Positions 44,637 to 54,327 of a DNA stretch of 64,000 nucleotides are shown here, piece by piece. The DNA is taken from NCBI GenBank assembly GCA_020636545.1, contig JACJXS010000012.1, positions 62,001-126,000 of the forward strand, given 5' to 3'. The DNA is from Chitinophagales bacterium (GTDB lineage Bacteria > Bacteroidota > Bacteroidia > Chitinophagales > JADIYW01). Position numbers and translations under genes: made by a program. Within the stretch, counting starts at the first letter, position 1, and the number at the start of each line of letters is the position of its first letter. Under the pieces are notes generated by a model that ran no database searches, had not been told where the DNA came from, and was given only the letters and a program-made list of their open reading frames with translations.

Positions 44637-45593
44637 TTAATTGGATTGGATTAATGTAGCATCTTCAATAATTTCTAATATTGGTGGTGTATCAGCAATA
44701 CTTGTATAATTATATTGTTGAATAATATTACCATTCTTAACTAAAAATATACCAGGCATTTGGAAAGTATCAGCTTGTTCTGTTAAAGATGAAAATGTTC
44801 CTTTTATAAAAAATATTTTGAGCATTTTTATAAATACTTTAATGCCAAAAATTTGGGAGAAAGTGGCTCTTCTCAACTTAAAAGTTTTATATAAAATAGA
44901 TTCTTCATCGGCTATATAGTCAAGGTCTGCCAAATTATATTCTTTTAAATTGTCTTCTGCAGTTGCATTATCATACATATTCACTAACACAATTTTAATT
45001 TGTTTATCTTCAATACCTTTTCTTAATTCACCAATTCTCATTAATGTATCTCTACAAAATGAGCAACCAAAATGCCTTAGAAATACCAACAAAACAGGCT
45101 GTTGTTCAGATAGTTTATATAGATTGTTTTGCTTATTAGTATCCATTGTATGCATAATGCTGTTCAGTGATGCAGCTTGTAATCCAATCATTTCATTGTC
45201 TAATAATTGGTCGTGTATATAAGCATTATAAAGCACCAACGCAAATGGTAAAATCCAGACCAAATCAGTAATTAGTATCATTTGGAAAATAAAATCAGGT
45301 TCCACTTTTACTAAACTATAATATAAATAGCCAAAGGATAGTGTGATTTTTATAATGAAACCAATAAATACAATTTGCCAATTTCTTAATGGATTATTTG
45401 AAGCCATAAAATAAGCAATGCCCAATGCCAATTCGTACAAACCCATTGCTTGAAAAAGCTCAGCATGTCCAAGGCTTTCAAACCAATTCTCTGCATAGAT
45501 TATAGCAATTATGCCCCAAACCACACCACATAAACCTGATGCGAGTAAAATGCTTTTAAAAATTTTGCTATTTCTTGAATATATGAGCGACAC
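44637..45593 (-). CDS. membrane protein fused to a peroxiredoxin-like (AhpC/TSA_2) domain
   Basis: A 318-residue two-part protein. Residues 1-130 hold four membrane helices (for example SILLASGLCGVVWGIIAIIY) in a DoxX/MauE-like layout. Residues 155-318 form a thioredoxin-fold domain with VFLRHFGCSFCRDTL, a C-x-x-C at the position typical of the PRXL2/AhpC-TSA_2 group, and the cis-Pro region FQMPGIFLVKNG. The membrane part may pass electrons or position the thiol domain. The start GTG at 45593 is uncertain because it overlaps a TAnnTTTG-like sequence; no ATG is near. Confidence 0.75.
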   Translation of the reverse strand: MSLIYSRNSKIFKSILLASGLCGVVWGIIAIIYAENWFESLGHAELFQAMGLYELALGIAYFMASNNPLRNWQIVFIGFIIKITLSFGYLYYSLVKVEPDFIFQMILITDLVWILPFALVLYNAYIHDQLLDNEMIGLQAASLNSIMHTMDTNKQNNLYKLSEQQPVLLVFLRHFGCSFCRDTLMRIGELRKGIEDKQIKIVLVNMYDNATAEDNLKEYNLADLDYIADEESILYKTFKLRRATFSQIFGIKVFIKMLKIFFIKGTFSSLTEQADTFQMPGIFLVKNGNIIQQYNYTSIADTPPILEIIEDATLIQSN

Positions 45594-45623
45594 AAATTTA
45601 AAACAACAAATAGAATAGATTGT

Positions 45624-46904
45624 TTAAAATTGCATTTTTCTGATTTGTTTGTGTAAAGTAAGTTTTTGCATATCAACCAAAAAAGAAATTCTTTGTCCCA
45701 ATTTTGGACGCTTAGGCGTATCTCTTTCTTTATTCATAATAAAAGGTATGTAAAATTCTAAACCTCTATTGAAAAAGCTAAACATCAAACCAGCATCGTA
45801 ATAAAATTTATTAAAAGGTAGGTTTTGTATCGTATGGATTTTCTTGTCTGAAGCATAGCCAAAATCTGCAAATAACTTAATTGGAATGTGTGGAATTGGA
45901 AAATCTAAAACAATATTTATGGCTAATAAATAGTTTAATGTTCTACCTTCTTGGTAATTTTTATTCGCTGGTGTCGTTAATTTCATAAAACCATCATTTG
46001 CACTAATTTGTCTAGAGGACAAACCTTCGGTTTCGTTTCTGCCAAAATAAAAGTTATTGTATTTGTAGTCATTTAAGCCAGTAGTTCCACTAATTGTATA
46101 ACCATAATTTGGAAAAGAGCGAGGACGAAATGTACTATTTTGATATAATATTGAACCACTAAAAAAACGTACATGTAAACCTGTATTGTAATCTTTCAAT
46201 TGATAACGAATAAAAGCATTCGCTTCAATGCCTAGTTTCAAAAGCTGTTTGGATTGTTCTAATTGTACTTGAATATTGAAAGGATAATTTTTGTTTTTGA
46301 AATCAAAAGCATAAGTTAAATCATTGGCATAAAATCGCTTTAAAGTACTGTCTGAATTGTGGTTGAAACTAAAATAGACTTTTCCTTGCTCAAATATTAA
46401 ATTAGATTTAAAATTGATGGTGTGTGTTATTTTGCTATTTTTTTTAGAAAATAATTGAAATTCCAATTCCGGTTTTAGAGCATAATATTTTAATTTATTT
46501 GGGCTAATCGCATTGCTAAAAGATTTGAAATTTGTAGCAATTTTAATTTTATTAAGTACTTCATTTTTCGGTTCGATATAATAAGCAATATCAGCAATGC
46601 CATTTATTTTTTTACTTTTAGTTCCATATAATAAAACACCTGAAAAATCTATATTTTTTACTGGCTGTCTTAAATTTATCAGTGCTGCACCAATTTGAAC
46701 ACCGTCATACTTATTTCCAGCAATTACGGGCAAGGCAAACGGCTTTTCTTTATCTTTTTTATCAATCCAATTCAAATATTTCTGTTGTATTTGGTATAGT
46801 TTTGGATGTTTTATAGTTGTTTCTAAAGAATCTTGAGCATAGATAAAACTTGCATTAAGAAAAAGTAATGCAAAGATGTGTATAACTATTTGGTAATTTT
46901 TCAT
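45624..46904 (-). CDS. outer-membrane beta-barrel protein
   Basis: A 426-residue protein with a signal peptide (about 1-23, ending IYAQ) followed by an all-beta region that starts ALPVIAGNKYDGVQIGAALINL and ends RISFLVDMQKLTLHKQIRKMQF. The barrel resembles the C-terminal barrel attached to some Bacteroidota M1-type peptidases, but no HExxH peptidase motif is present; this is a free-standing barrel. BamA/TamA-like annotation is also possible. It is divergent from the TPR protein at 46957. Confidence 0.68.
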   Translation of the reverse strand: MKNYQIVIHIFALLFLNASFIYAQDSLETTIKHPKLYQIQQKYLNWIDKKDKEKPFALPVIAGNKYDGVQIGAALINLRQPVKNIDFSGVLLYGTKSKKINGIADIAYYIEPKNEVLNKIKIATNFKSFSNAISPNKLKYYALKPELEFQLFSKKNSKITHTINFKSNLIFEQGKVYFSFNHNSDSTLKRFYANDLTYAFDFKNKNYPFNIQVQLEQSKQLLKLGIEANAFIRYQLKDYNTGLHVRFFSGSILYQNSTFRPRSFPNYGYTISGTTGLNDYKYNNFYFGRNETEGLSSRQISANDGFMKLTTPANKNYQEGRTLNYLLAINIVLDFPIPHIPIKLFADFGYASDKKIHTIQNLPFNKFYYDAGLMFSFFNRGLEFYIPFIMNKERDTPKRPKLGQRISFLVDMQKLTLHKQIRKMQF

Positions 46905-46916
46905 TAATAAGCTCTA

Positions 46917-46947
46917 TTTTGAATGTGAGAATTTAAACTTAACTTTG
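46917..46947 (+). promoter_or_regulatory. consensus promoter of the TPR gene, almost leaderless
   Basis: TTTTG (46917-46921) and TAACTTTG (46940-46947) are 18 bases apart. The ATG is at 46957, only nine bases after the -7 box, so the leader would be about 3-6 bases. A TTG at 46945, in frame, overlaps the -7 box and so cannot be the start of this transcript. Confidence 0.65.
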
Positions 46948-46956
46948 TATAAATCT

Positions 46957-48375
46957 ATGGATTTTTTTGATTTTGATAACGAAGAATTTGAAAATGCGGA
47001 TGAAATTAGAGAATTAATCCTGCAATTTGAAAATGCTGTAAAGCAAAATAAGCCAGCATTCTTTGATCAAGATGATTTTGAAAGCATCATTGATTATTAT
47101 GAACAGATTGCTCAATATGATAAAGCGTTGCGTGCAACAGAGCAAGCATTACAAATTCATCCAAACTCACCTTCCTTAATTTTAAGAAAAGCAAATTTAG
47201 CTTTTCAATTAAAAGATACGGCAACCGCTTTTGAATTAATTGAATTAATTCAAAGCCTTGATGCCACTGATATTGGTTCCTATATTTTAAAAGCAGAAAT
47301 TTTAACAGCACAATCTCGATACAAAGAAGCATTGGATATTCTAAAAAAGTTAGAAAATACTATAGAAAATGAGGATTTAGTTGACATCTGTTTGCAAATC
47401 AGTGATATTTATGAAGAAACATCAAGGTATGACCATGTTTTTGAATATTTGAAGAAATGTATTATCATCAATCCAGATGAACAAGAAGCACTCAGAAGAA
47501 TAAATTATTGTATTGATGTTACTCAATTTTATGAAGAAGGAATTATATTTTTTCAACACATGATTGATATGTATCCTTTTAATCATCATTTATGGTATAA
47601 TTTAGGTTGTGCTTTTCGTGGTATGGGATTGACAGAAAAAGCTATCGAAGCTTTTGAATATGTCATTGCAATTAACGAAGATGAAGATTATGCCTACATT
47701 GATATGATAGAGCTTTTAATCAAGGAGAAAAATATTACCAAAGCATTAGATGTAATCAATGATTTGACAGAAGTTTATGAACCAGATGAAGAGGTTTTTT
47801 TATTGCACGGAAAATGCTTTGAGGAATTAGGCAATTATAAATTAGCTAGATATTATTATAAAAAAGCTTTGCACTTAGAACCTGCTTTTGGCTTTATTTA
47901 TTATAAAATAGGAGAGACTTATAAAAAAGAAGGACTTTGGGAACAAGCTTATCAAGCATTTCAAAAAGCTGCTGAGTTAGAAAAAGAGATGTATGATTTT
48001 CATATTGCTTTAATTGAATCTGCAATGGAAATTAATGAAATTGAAATTGCTATAGATGCTTGTGAAGCTGCAATTGAAAATTATATTAATAAAGAAGATG
48101 CCTATATTTTGTTGGCAAAAATATTTTTTAATCTGAATGATTTTGAAACAGCATTAGAAATATTACACAACTGTAAAAAAACTTGCAAAGAACATACGCA
48201 AGCAGATCATGCAGAAATTGCTGTATTATTTTTGCAAAATAAAGTCAAAGAGTGCGAACTCAAGCTTGCTTATCTAATGGAAGAAGATAATCTAAATTCA
48301 GACTATATTTATAAATTTCATCAAGAATTAGAAGATAATAATGATTTCCAAATGATTATTATTCATTATTTATAA
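46957..48375 (+). CDS. tetratricopeptide repeat protein
   Basis: A 472-residue soluble protein of about ten TPR-like helical pairs, for example YDKALRATEQALQIHPNSP, YNLGCAFRGMGLTEKAIEAF and YKLARYYYKKALHLEPAFGF. There is no signal peptide or membrane segment. The N-terminus is acidic (MDFFDFDNEEFENADEI). TPR proteins act as protein-protein adaptors; the partner is unknown. This gene precedes aroE by 22 bases and may be co-transcribed with it. The start was set at ATG 46957 because the upstream TTG lies in the -7 box. Confidence 0.85.
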   Translation: MDFFDFDNEEFENADEIRELILQFENAVKQNKPAFFDQDDFESIIDYYEQIAQYDKALRATEQALQIHPNSPSLILRKANLAFQLKDTATAFELIELIQSLDATDIGSYILKAEILTAQSRYKEALDILKKLENTIENEDLVDICLQISDIYEETSRYDHVFEYLKKCIIINPDEQEALRRINYCIDVTQFYEEGIIFFQHMIDMYPFNHHLWYNLGCAFRGMGLTEKAIEAFEYVIAINEDEDYAYIDMIELLIKEKNITKALDVINDLTEVYEPDEEVFLLHGKCFEELGNYKLARYYYKKALHLEPAFGFIYYKIGETYKKEGLWEQAYQAFQKAAELEKEMYDFHIALIESAMEINEIEIAIDACEAAIENYINKEDAYILLAKIFFNLNDFETALEILHNCKKTCKEHTQADHAEIAVLFLQNKVKECELKLAYLMEEDNLNSDYIYKFHQELEDNNDFQMIIIHYL

Positions 48376-48397
48376 CAACTGAAAATATTACTTATTT

Positions 48398-49123
48398 ATG
48401 AGACAATTTGGTCTAATTGGTTATCCTTTGTCCCATTCTTTTTCTAAAGGATATTTTGCTCAAAAGTTTAAGAAAGAAAATATTACTGATGCTCAATATG
48501 ATACTTTTCCACTAGAAAATATCCATTTAATAGAACAGCTTTTTAATCAAAAATCTAATCTTTTTGGATTAAATGTTACCATTCCCTATAAACAACAAGT
48601 AATTCCATTTTTAGATAGTTTAGAGGAAGCTGCTGCAAAAATTGGAGCAGTAAATACGATTAAATTTATTGATGGCAAGAAAATTGGTTATAATTCTGAT
48701 GTTTATGGTTTTGAAATGAGTTTAAAACCTTTATTAAAAAAGCACCATAATTTTGCCTTGATTTTGGGAACTGGCGGTGCCTCAAAAGCAGTGGAGTATG
48801 TATTAGAGCAATTGAATATCAACTTTCAATATGTTTCTAGAACTAAATCCGAACAAACTATTACTTATCATGAAATTGATGAGCACTTGATGAAAAAATC
48901 CACTGTCATCATCAATACATCGCAATGGTATGTATCAAATATTGATATTGCACCAGAAATTCCTTATCAATTTATAAGCGAACAACATTTGTTGTACGAT
49001 TTAGTTTATAATCCTGAAGTAACTTTATTTTGAAAATGGAATAGAAAAGGGAGCAAAAACAAAAATGGTTTAGAAATGCTCCATCTTCAAGCTGAAAGAA
49101 GTTGGGAGATTTGGAATAGTTAG
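48398..49123 (+). pseudogene. aroE: shikimate dehydrogenase, C-terminus disrupted
   Basis: The intact part (211 residues to a TGA at 49031) is a normal AroE: GYPLSHSFSKGYF, NVTIPYKQ with the catalytic Lys, GAVNTI, ILGTGGASKAV, and YDLVYNPEVTLF. The family continues for about 30 residues, and that tail is found here: after the stop the sequence encodes GLEMLHLQAERSWEIWNS, ending TAG at 49121-49123. Restoring one T (49028-49031), one G (49038-49039) and one A (49061-49065) gives a continuous frame of 242 residues. All three changes are single-base losses in homopolymers, so sequence error is a serious alternative to gene decay. Confidence 0.8.
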
Positions 49124-49150
49124 TCATATTTTATTATCTTAGAAGCTATT

Positions 49151-50194
49151 ATGCTGACAGATAGCCAAAAAAATTACGCTAATCCGACAAGAGATTAGTC
49201 AATCTTATAAAGATTTGAAACAGAAATATCCGTTGCTGAAACATCAAAATTGGATAGGAATGACAATTTTTTTGTTATCTATTTCTATGATTGTATTTGC
49301 CTCGTTTTTTTATTTAAAAGGTCAATTATCTGTTTGGATTTTAATTCCATTCAATGCGTTCTGGATGGGAATTTTACATGAATTAGAACATGATTTAATC
49401 CATTGGATGTATTTCAGAAAAAACAAAATCATACAAGATATTATGTTATTTTCAGTTTGGATTTTACGTCCATTAACTATCAATCCTTGGTTGAGAAGAG
49501 AATTACATTTTCATCATCATAAATATTCAGGAACTTTGCACGATGTAGAAGAACGTGGTGTTACAAATGGCGAAAAATGGTCATTAAAAAGATTGTTTGG
49601 TACGCCAGATTTAATTTTTGGTGGCATTATGAGAGCCAAAATTTTAGTTAAAGATATTAGAAATGAAGTCAGAAATGGAAATTTAAGTAAAGAACAAGCT
49701 TTGCGTTTCAAGAAGATTAAAACGATTTCGATGGTACCATTTGGTTTGATTGCTATTCAATTTGGTATATATATTTAGTGCATTTATTGATTTTGATTTT
49801 TACAGGAATTTTTAATATTGATTATCACACTCCGATTTTTATGGCAAATCAATATCTTTGGATAAAACCGATTGTGGCTATCATTGTTGCACCTAATTTA
49901 TTGCGTCAATTTTGTTTGCATTTTATTACTTCAAATATGCACTATTTTGGAGATGTAGAAAGTGGTAATATTATGCAACAAACACAAGTACTTAATGTTT
50001 GGTGGACATTGCCATTTCAAGTTTTTTGTTTCTTTTTTGGCTGGACACATGCAATTCATCATTTTGTAGTCAATGAAACTTTTTATATTAGACATTTTGC
50101 TCGTGCAAGAGCATTAAAATCAATGAAAGAAAATGGTGTCCGTTTTAATGATATCGGTACATTTAAAAGAGCGAATAGATATAAAGTTGTTTAA
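49151..50194 (+). pseudogene. fatty acid desaturase, split by two frameshifts
   Basis: A membrane fatty-acid desaturase broken into pieces: a start peptide at ATG 49151, an in-frame block 49215-49778 and another 49778-50194. Three His boxes are complete: HELEHD (49377-49394), HFHHH (49506-49520) and HAIHH (50048-50062). One base too many (or two too few) in the A-run at 49167-49173 shifts the first part, and one T missing at 49774-49776 breaks the middle. Correcting both gives one frame of about 347 residues. Whether it is a true pseudogene or sequencing error cannot be told here. Confidence 0.78.
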
Positions 50195-50278
50195 TATTGA
50201 ACATTCTCTTTTAATATTTTGAAATTAAATCATCTATTTTGTTTTCACAAAAAGCTATGTATATTTACAAAGTATTTT

Positions 50279-52960
50279 ATGCAGATTAATATTAAAAGAA
50301 TCTTACTGATTTTGATACTATTTATAGTTTCAAAAAATATTTTTGCAACACATAATAGAGCTGGAGAAATTATGTATAGGCATATTGCCGCTTATACTTA
50401 TGAATTTACAGTTGTAACTTATACAAAATTAAGTGGGGAAAGTGAAGGTGCAGATCGCCCAAAACTAGAAATCTTTTGGGGCGATGGTACTAAAGATTCT
50501 ATCGTGAGAATATCAAGAGATGTAACACCATTTCCTGATGTCTTTAAAAATACATATAGAATGTTGCATTCTTATACAGGTCCAGCTCGTTATATTGTTT
50601 CAATGACAGACCCAAATAGAATTGCTAACATTATTAACATGCAAAACTCTGTCAATACGATTTTTTATATTGAAGATACCGTTAGAATATTTAATGCAAA
50701 TGATATGGGTTACAATAGTTCACCAATATTGTATAATCCTCCAGTTGATGCAGCCAATGTTGGTCAACGTTTTGTCCATAACCCAAATGCTTTTGACCCA
50801 GATGGTGATAGTTTGGTATTTTCACTCATTCCTCCAAAACAAGGTCAGTCTGCGAATGTGAGCGGTTATTTATATCCAAATCAAATACAAGCAGGAATTA
50901 ATAATCAATTTAAAATCAATCCCAAAACTGGAGAGTTAATTTGGGAATACCCACAAGTTCAAGGAATTTATAATATTGCAATTTTAGTTCAAGAATATAG
51001 AGCAGGTTTTTTAATTGGTACTGTTGTTCGTGATATGCAAATATTTGTAGAATCAACAAGTAATAGACCACCTGTTTTGACCATTCCAGAAAACATTTGC
51101 GTAGTTGCAGGTGATTCCGTAAATTTTTCTATAAGTGCAACAGATGCAGATGTTACCCAAAAAATTACTTTAACTTCTAATGGAATTGTGTATAGTTTAC
51201 CTACACAAGCAGCCATTTTTACGACACAAACACCACAAAATCCAATTTCTGGAAGTTTTAAATGGAAAACAGATTGTAGCCATCTAAACAAAAATGAATA
51301 TCCCATTTTATTTAAAGCTGAAGATGATTTTGTTAGTCCACCATTGGTAGATATAAAAACAGTATTTATAAAAGTTTTAGCACCTGCACCTCAAAACTTA
51401 ACAGCAATAGGTGATGTCTCAGCAAATACGGTTACATTAAATTGGGATAATCCATATTCTTGTAGTACTAATCCAAAATTTAATAAATTTTCTATTTGGC
51501 GTAAAAAGTCTTGTGGCAATCCTAACGACTCTTGTAGTACTGACTTGGAAGCACAAGGTTATACATTTATTGGCTATACTAAAAACTATACTTATACGGA
51601 CAATACGGTTCAAATTGGAGAACAATACAGTTATAAAATCAAAGCAGAGTTTGCCGATTTAACGGCAACAAATATTGAAGTAAATCCTTTTAGTAGTTTG
51701 CCTTCTGATGAAGTTTGTGTGCGTTTGCCTTTGAGTTTGCCTATTATTTATAATGTTGATGTAAAAACAACAAATGAAATAAATGGTCAAATATATGTAG
51801 AATGGTCTCGCCCAAATGCTGATGAATTAGATACCTTAATCAATCAAGGTTATTACACCTTTACTTTGTATCGAGCTGATGCAAATAGCCAAAATTATAG
51901 TGTAATTCATTCTAAAACTTTTACTTCATATTCTGCAATTAATGATACAAGTTATTTAGATACTAATTTGAATACAGAATTTCTTTCTTACAAATATAAA
52001 ATTCAATTTATAGCAAATGCTGGATTGGATACATTAGGTTTTACAAATGAAGCAACAAGCGTATTCCTAAATGTAACACCAAAATATAAAAGCATTGAAT
52101 TACATTGGGATTTTAACACGCCATGGCAAAATGATAGTTTTGTAGTGTATCGAAAAGACCCAGGCCGCTCAACTTTTGACTCTGTAACAACAACAACAGT
52201 TAATAATTTTAAAGATGTTGGATTGCTAAATGATAGTCTATATTGTTATAAAATAAAATCTATTGGCACCTATAATATTGATGGATTAAAAACACCATTA
52301 TTAAACTTCTCGCAAGAGGCTTGTTCGGTTCCGATAGATACAACTTTCCCATGTAAACCTTTATTGAATTTGAGTAATTTCTGTTTAGATAGACATCTGC
52401 CAGAAAATGATTTTGTAAACTATTTAGTTTGGAATTTTGACCCCACATGCGACACAAGCACCATTATTAAAACCAATATTTATTATAAAGCCAACAATTA
52501 CAATGATTATGTATTATTAGATACAATGCCAAAAAATGGACTTTTAGCATTTACGCATCGTTTGGACTCTGTTCAATCTTTAGCAGCATGTTATCAATTA
52601 GAAACTGTTGGTAAAAATGGCAACAAAACTATGTCCAATATGGTTTGTTCTAACGATTGTCCAAGATATGAATTGCCCAATACTTTTACACCAAATAATG
52701 ATGGACAAAATGATTGGTTTACGCCAATTATTCCATATAGAAGTGTAGAAAAAATTGATATTAAAATTTATGATAGATGGGGAATTTTAGTTTACCAAAC
52801 TGAAAATCCTGATATTAATTGGAATGGGACGGACATTAAAAATGGAAAAGAATTACCGACTGCTGTATATTATTATACATGTTATTTGTATTATAAAACA
52901 GCCAATGGTGTTGAGAAAATTGTCGAACCATTAAGTGGCTATATTCATTTGTTTAGATAG
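50279..52960 (+). CDS. secreted protein with gliding-motility-associated (T9SS type B) C-terminal domain
   Basis: A protein of about 893 residues. The signal peptide is residues 1-25 (NIKRILLILILFIVSKNIF, then ATHNRAGEIMY). The body has several immunoglobulin/FN3-like domains, for example GDSVNFSISATDADVTQ and NLTAIGDVSANTVTLNW. The end has the type B tail, LPNTFTPNNDGQNDWFTP to YDRWGILVYQTENP. Such proteins are exported by the type IX system and may act as adhesins. The start was set at ATG 50279, since the frame's upstream TTG 50219 would give a non-signal N-terminus. Confidence 0.88.
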   Translation: MQINIKRILLILILFIVSKNIFATHNRAGEIMYRHIAAYTYEFTVVTYTKLSGESEGADRPKLEIFWGDGTKDSIVRISRDVTPFPDVFKNTYRMLHSYTGPARYIVSMTDPNRIANIINMQNSVNTIFYIEDTVRIFNANDMGYNSSPILYNPPVDAANVGQRFVHNPNAFDPDGDSLVFSLIPPKQGQSANVSGYLYPNQIQAGINNQFKINPKTGELIWEYPQVQGIYNIAILVQEYRAGFLIGTVVRDMQIFVESTSNRPPVLTIPENICVVAGDSVNFSISATDADVTQKITLTSNGIVYSLPTQAAIFTTQTPQNPISGSFKWKTDCSHLNKNEYPILFKAEDDFVSPPLVDIKTVFIKVLAPAPQNLTAIGDVSANTVTLNWDNPYSCSTNPKFNKFSIWRKKSCGNPNDSCSTDLEAQGYTFIGYTKNYTYTDNTVQIGEQYSYKIKAEFADLTATNIEVNPFSSLPSDEVCVRLPLSLPIIYNVDVKTTNEINGQIYVEWSRPNADELDTLINQGYYTFTLYRADANSQNYSVIHSKTFTSYSAINDTSYLDTNLNTEFLSYKYKIQFIANAGLDTLGFTNEATSVFLNVTPKYKSIELHWDFNTPWQNDSFVVYRKDPGRSTFDSVTTTTVNNFKDVGLLNDSLYCYKIKSIGTYNIDGLKTPLLNFSQEACSVPIDTTFPCKPLLNLSNFCLDRHLPENDFVNYLVWNFDPTCDTSTIIKTNIYYKANNYNDYVLLDTMPKNGLLAFTHRLDSVQSLAACYQLETVGKNGNKTMSNMVCSNDCPRYELPNTFTPNNDGQNDWFTPIIPYRSVEKIDIKIYDRWGILVYQTENPDINWNGTDIKNGKELPTAVYYYTCYLYYKTANGVEKIVEPLSGYIHLFR

Positions 52961-52962
52961 AT

Positions 52963-53559
52963 ATGTTTACAGGAATTATACAGACAATCGGCGAAATTAT
53001 TGCCATAGAAAAAAAAGGAACTAATATTGATTTTACTGTAAAAAGTAATTTTTCAAATGAATTAAAAATAGACCAAAGTATTGCTCACAATGGTGTTTGC
53101 TTGACAGTCATTGAACAAATTGGTGATACGCATAAAGTTACAGCCATAAAAGAAACTTTAGACAAAACAACGCTGAATAGTTGGACCATTGGAGCTAAAG
53201 TAAATTTAGAAAAAGCAATGATGGCAAATGCATTTTTAGATGGACATTTAGTGCAAGGACATGTCGATCAGACGGCTATTTGTGAAAAAATTGAAGATAA
53301 AGACGGCAGTAAATATTTCTATTTTGAATTTGTAAAAAATCCTCTTTTTACTGTTGTTGATAAAGGTTCAATTTGTATTGATGGTACTAGCCTCACAATT
53401 GTAGAAACAGCAGAAAATAAATTCTCAGTTGCTATCATTCCATATACCTTAGTACATACAATTTTTCATCAATATACAGTTGGGACAGAAGTGAATATAG
53501 AATTTGATATTTTAGGAAAGTATATCGATAAAATACTCGCACAGCGAATGAAACATTAA
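52963..53559 (+). CDS. ribE: riboflavin synthase, alpha subunit
   Basis: A 198-residue riboflavin synthase that dismutates two lumazines to riboflavin. It starts MFTGIIQTIG, as the family does, and has two homologous lumazine-binding domains: about 1-90 (with VNLEKAM, SIAHNGVCLTV) and 91-190 (with GHLVQGHVD, SICIDGTSLTIVE). Length is typical. It starts two bases after the stop of the T9SS protein. No other rib gene is adjacent and no FMN riboswitch is seen. Confidence 0.95.
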   Translation: MFTGIIQTIGEIIAIEKKGTNIDFTVKSNFSNELKIDQSIAHNGVCLTVIEQIGDTHKVTAIKETLDKTTLNSWTIGAKVNLEKAMMANAFLDGHLVQGHVDQTAICEKIEDKDGSKYFYFEFVKNPLFTVVDKGSICIDGTSLTIVETAENKFSVAIIPYTLVHTIFHQYTVGTEVNIEFDILGKYIDKILAQRMKH

Positions 53560-53650
53560 AAATAGTGTTAAAAATAATCGTTATTAATCCTACAACCTTT
53601 TTTTTAGTCAGTAAGTTGTTGTATTTTCATAAACATTTTTAAACTAGTAG

Positions 53651-54325
53651 ATGAACTCAAATTATAGATTTATATTTTTCATATTCCTAAGCTTTTATTT
53701 TGGTAGTTTGTTTGCTCAAGATGCCACACTTAAATACAAAAATTTATTACCTGTTGAAGGATTGAAATACAAGAAGACAATTATTTCTGTTGCTGGAATT
53801 GCAGATATCGAATTTATAAAACCTGTTTCTATCAATTTTGGAATGGAATTCGGAGGTTATATCCGATTGTTTTCTAAAGCAAAGCAAATTCAAAAAAAAT
53901 CAGCTTATGATATAAAAGTGGCAGATAGAGATTTATTTATCAAACCAACTATTGGATTTTTATACCGAGAACGATACCAAACAGGTTTGTACTTTATGCC
54001 TTCTTTTGTATATCGTCACACTACACCTAAGATTTTCTATACAGAAATTAGCATTAGTGGTGGTTATTACTATGCCAAGTTAAATGTGCCTACTTATGAA
54101 GTTACACCATCTGGAGAAGTAAACAAAATTAAAGTAGGTTTTTCAAATGCTATTGTTGGTGGTAATTTTAATGCTGGTTTAGATTTTAGCAAAAGTGGAC
54201 GAACGCCATTGAATTTATTTGGTGGTATCGGTTTGTATTACAATTTTCCAAACAACCATAACTGGACAAGACATATCATTGTACAAGCAGGTGTAGCCTA
54301 TATTATTAGAAGAAATATTGAATAA
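53651..54325 (+). CDS. small predicted outer-membrane protein
   Basis: A 224-residue protein with a signal peptide (about 1-23, ending LFAQ) and an all-beta body with alternating patterns (NFGMEFGGYIRLFSKAK, KPTIGFLYRERYQTGLYFMP, GVAYIIRRNIE). This looks like a small eight-stranded barrel. I do not recognise a family. It precedes the alpha/beta-hydrolase lipoprotein by two bases, so they probably share a transcript. Confidence 0.65.
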   Translation: MNSNYRFIFFIFLSFYFGSLFAQDATLKYKNLLPVEGLKYKKTIISVAGIADIEFIKPVSINFGMEFGGYIRLFSKAKQIQKKSAYDIKVADRDLFIKPTIGFLYRERYQTGLYFMPSFVYRHTTPKIFYTEISISGGYYYAKLNVPTYEVTPSGEVNKIKVGFSNAIVGGNFNAGLDFSKSGRTPLNLFGGIGLYYNFPNNHNWTRHIIVQAGVAYIIRRNIE

Positions 54326-54327
54326 AA

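Noticed and set aside
45593..45600. TAAATTTG on the minus strand as promoter of the membrane-peroxiredoxin fusion
   Set aside because: It overlaps the proposed GTG start and has no -33; it may be chance, and it only shows that the start is uncertain.
51300..51700. Antisense frames inside the T9SS protein gene
   Set aside because: They are shadows of an AT-rich coding region and have no start context or homology pattern.
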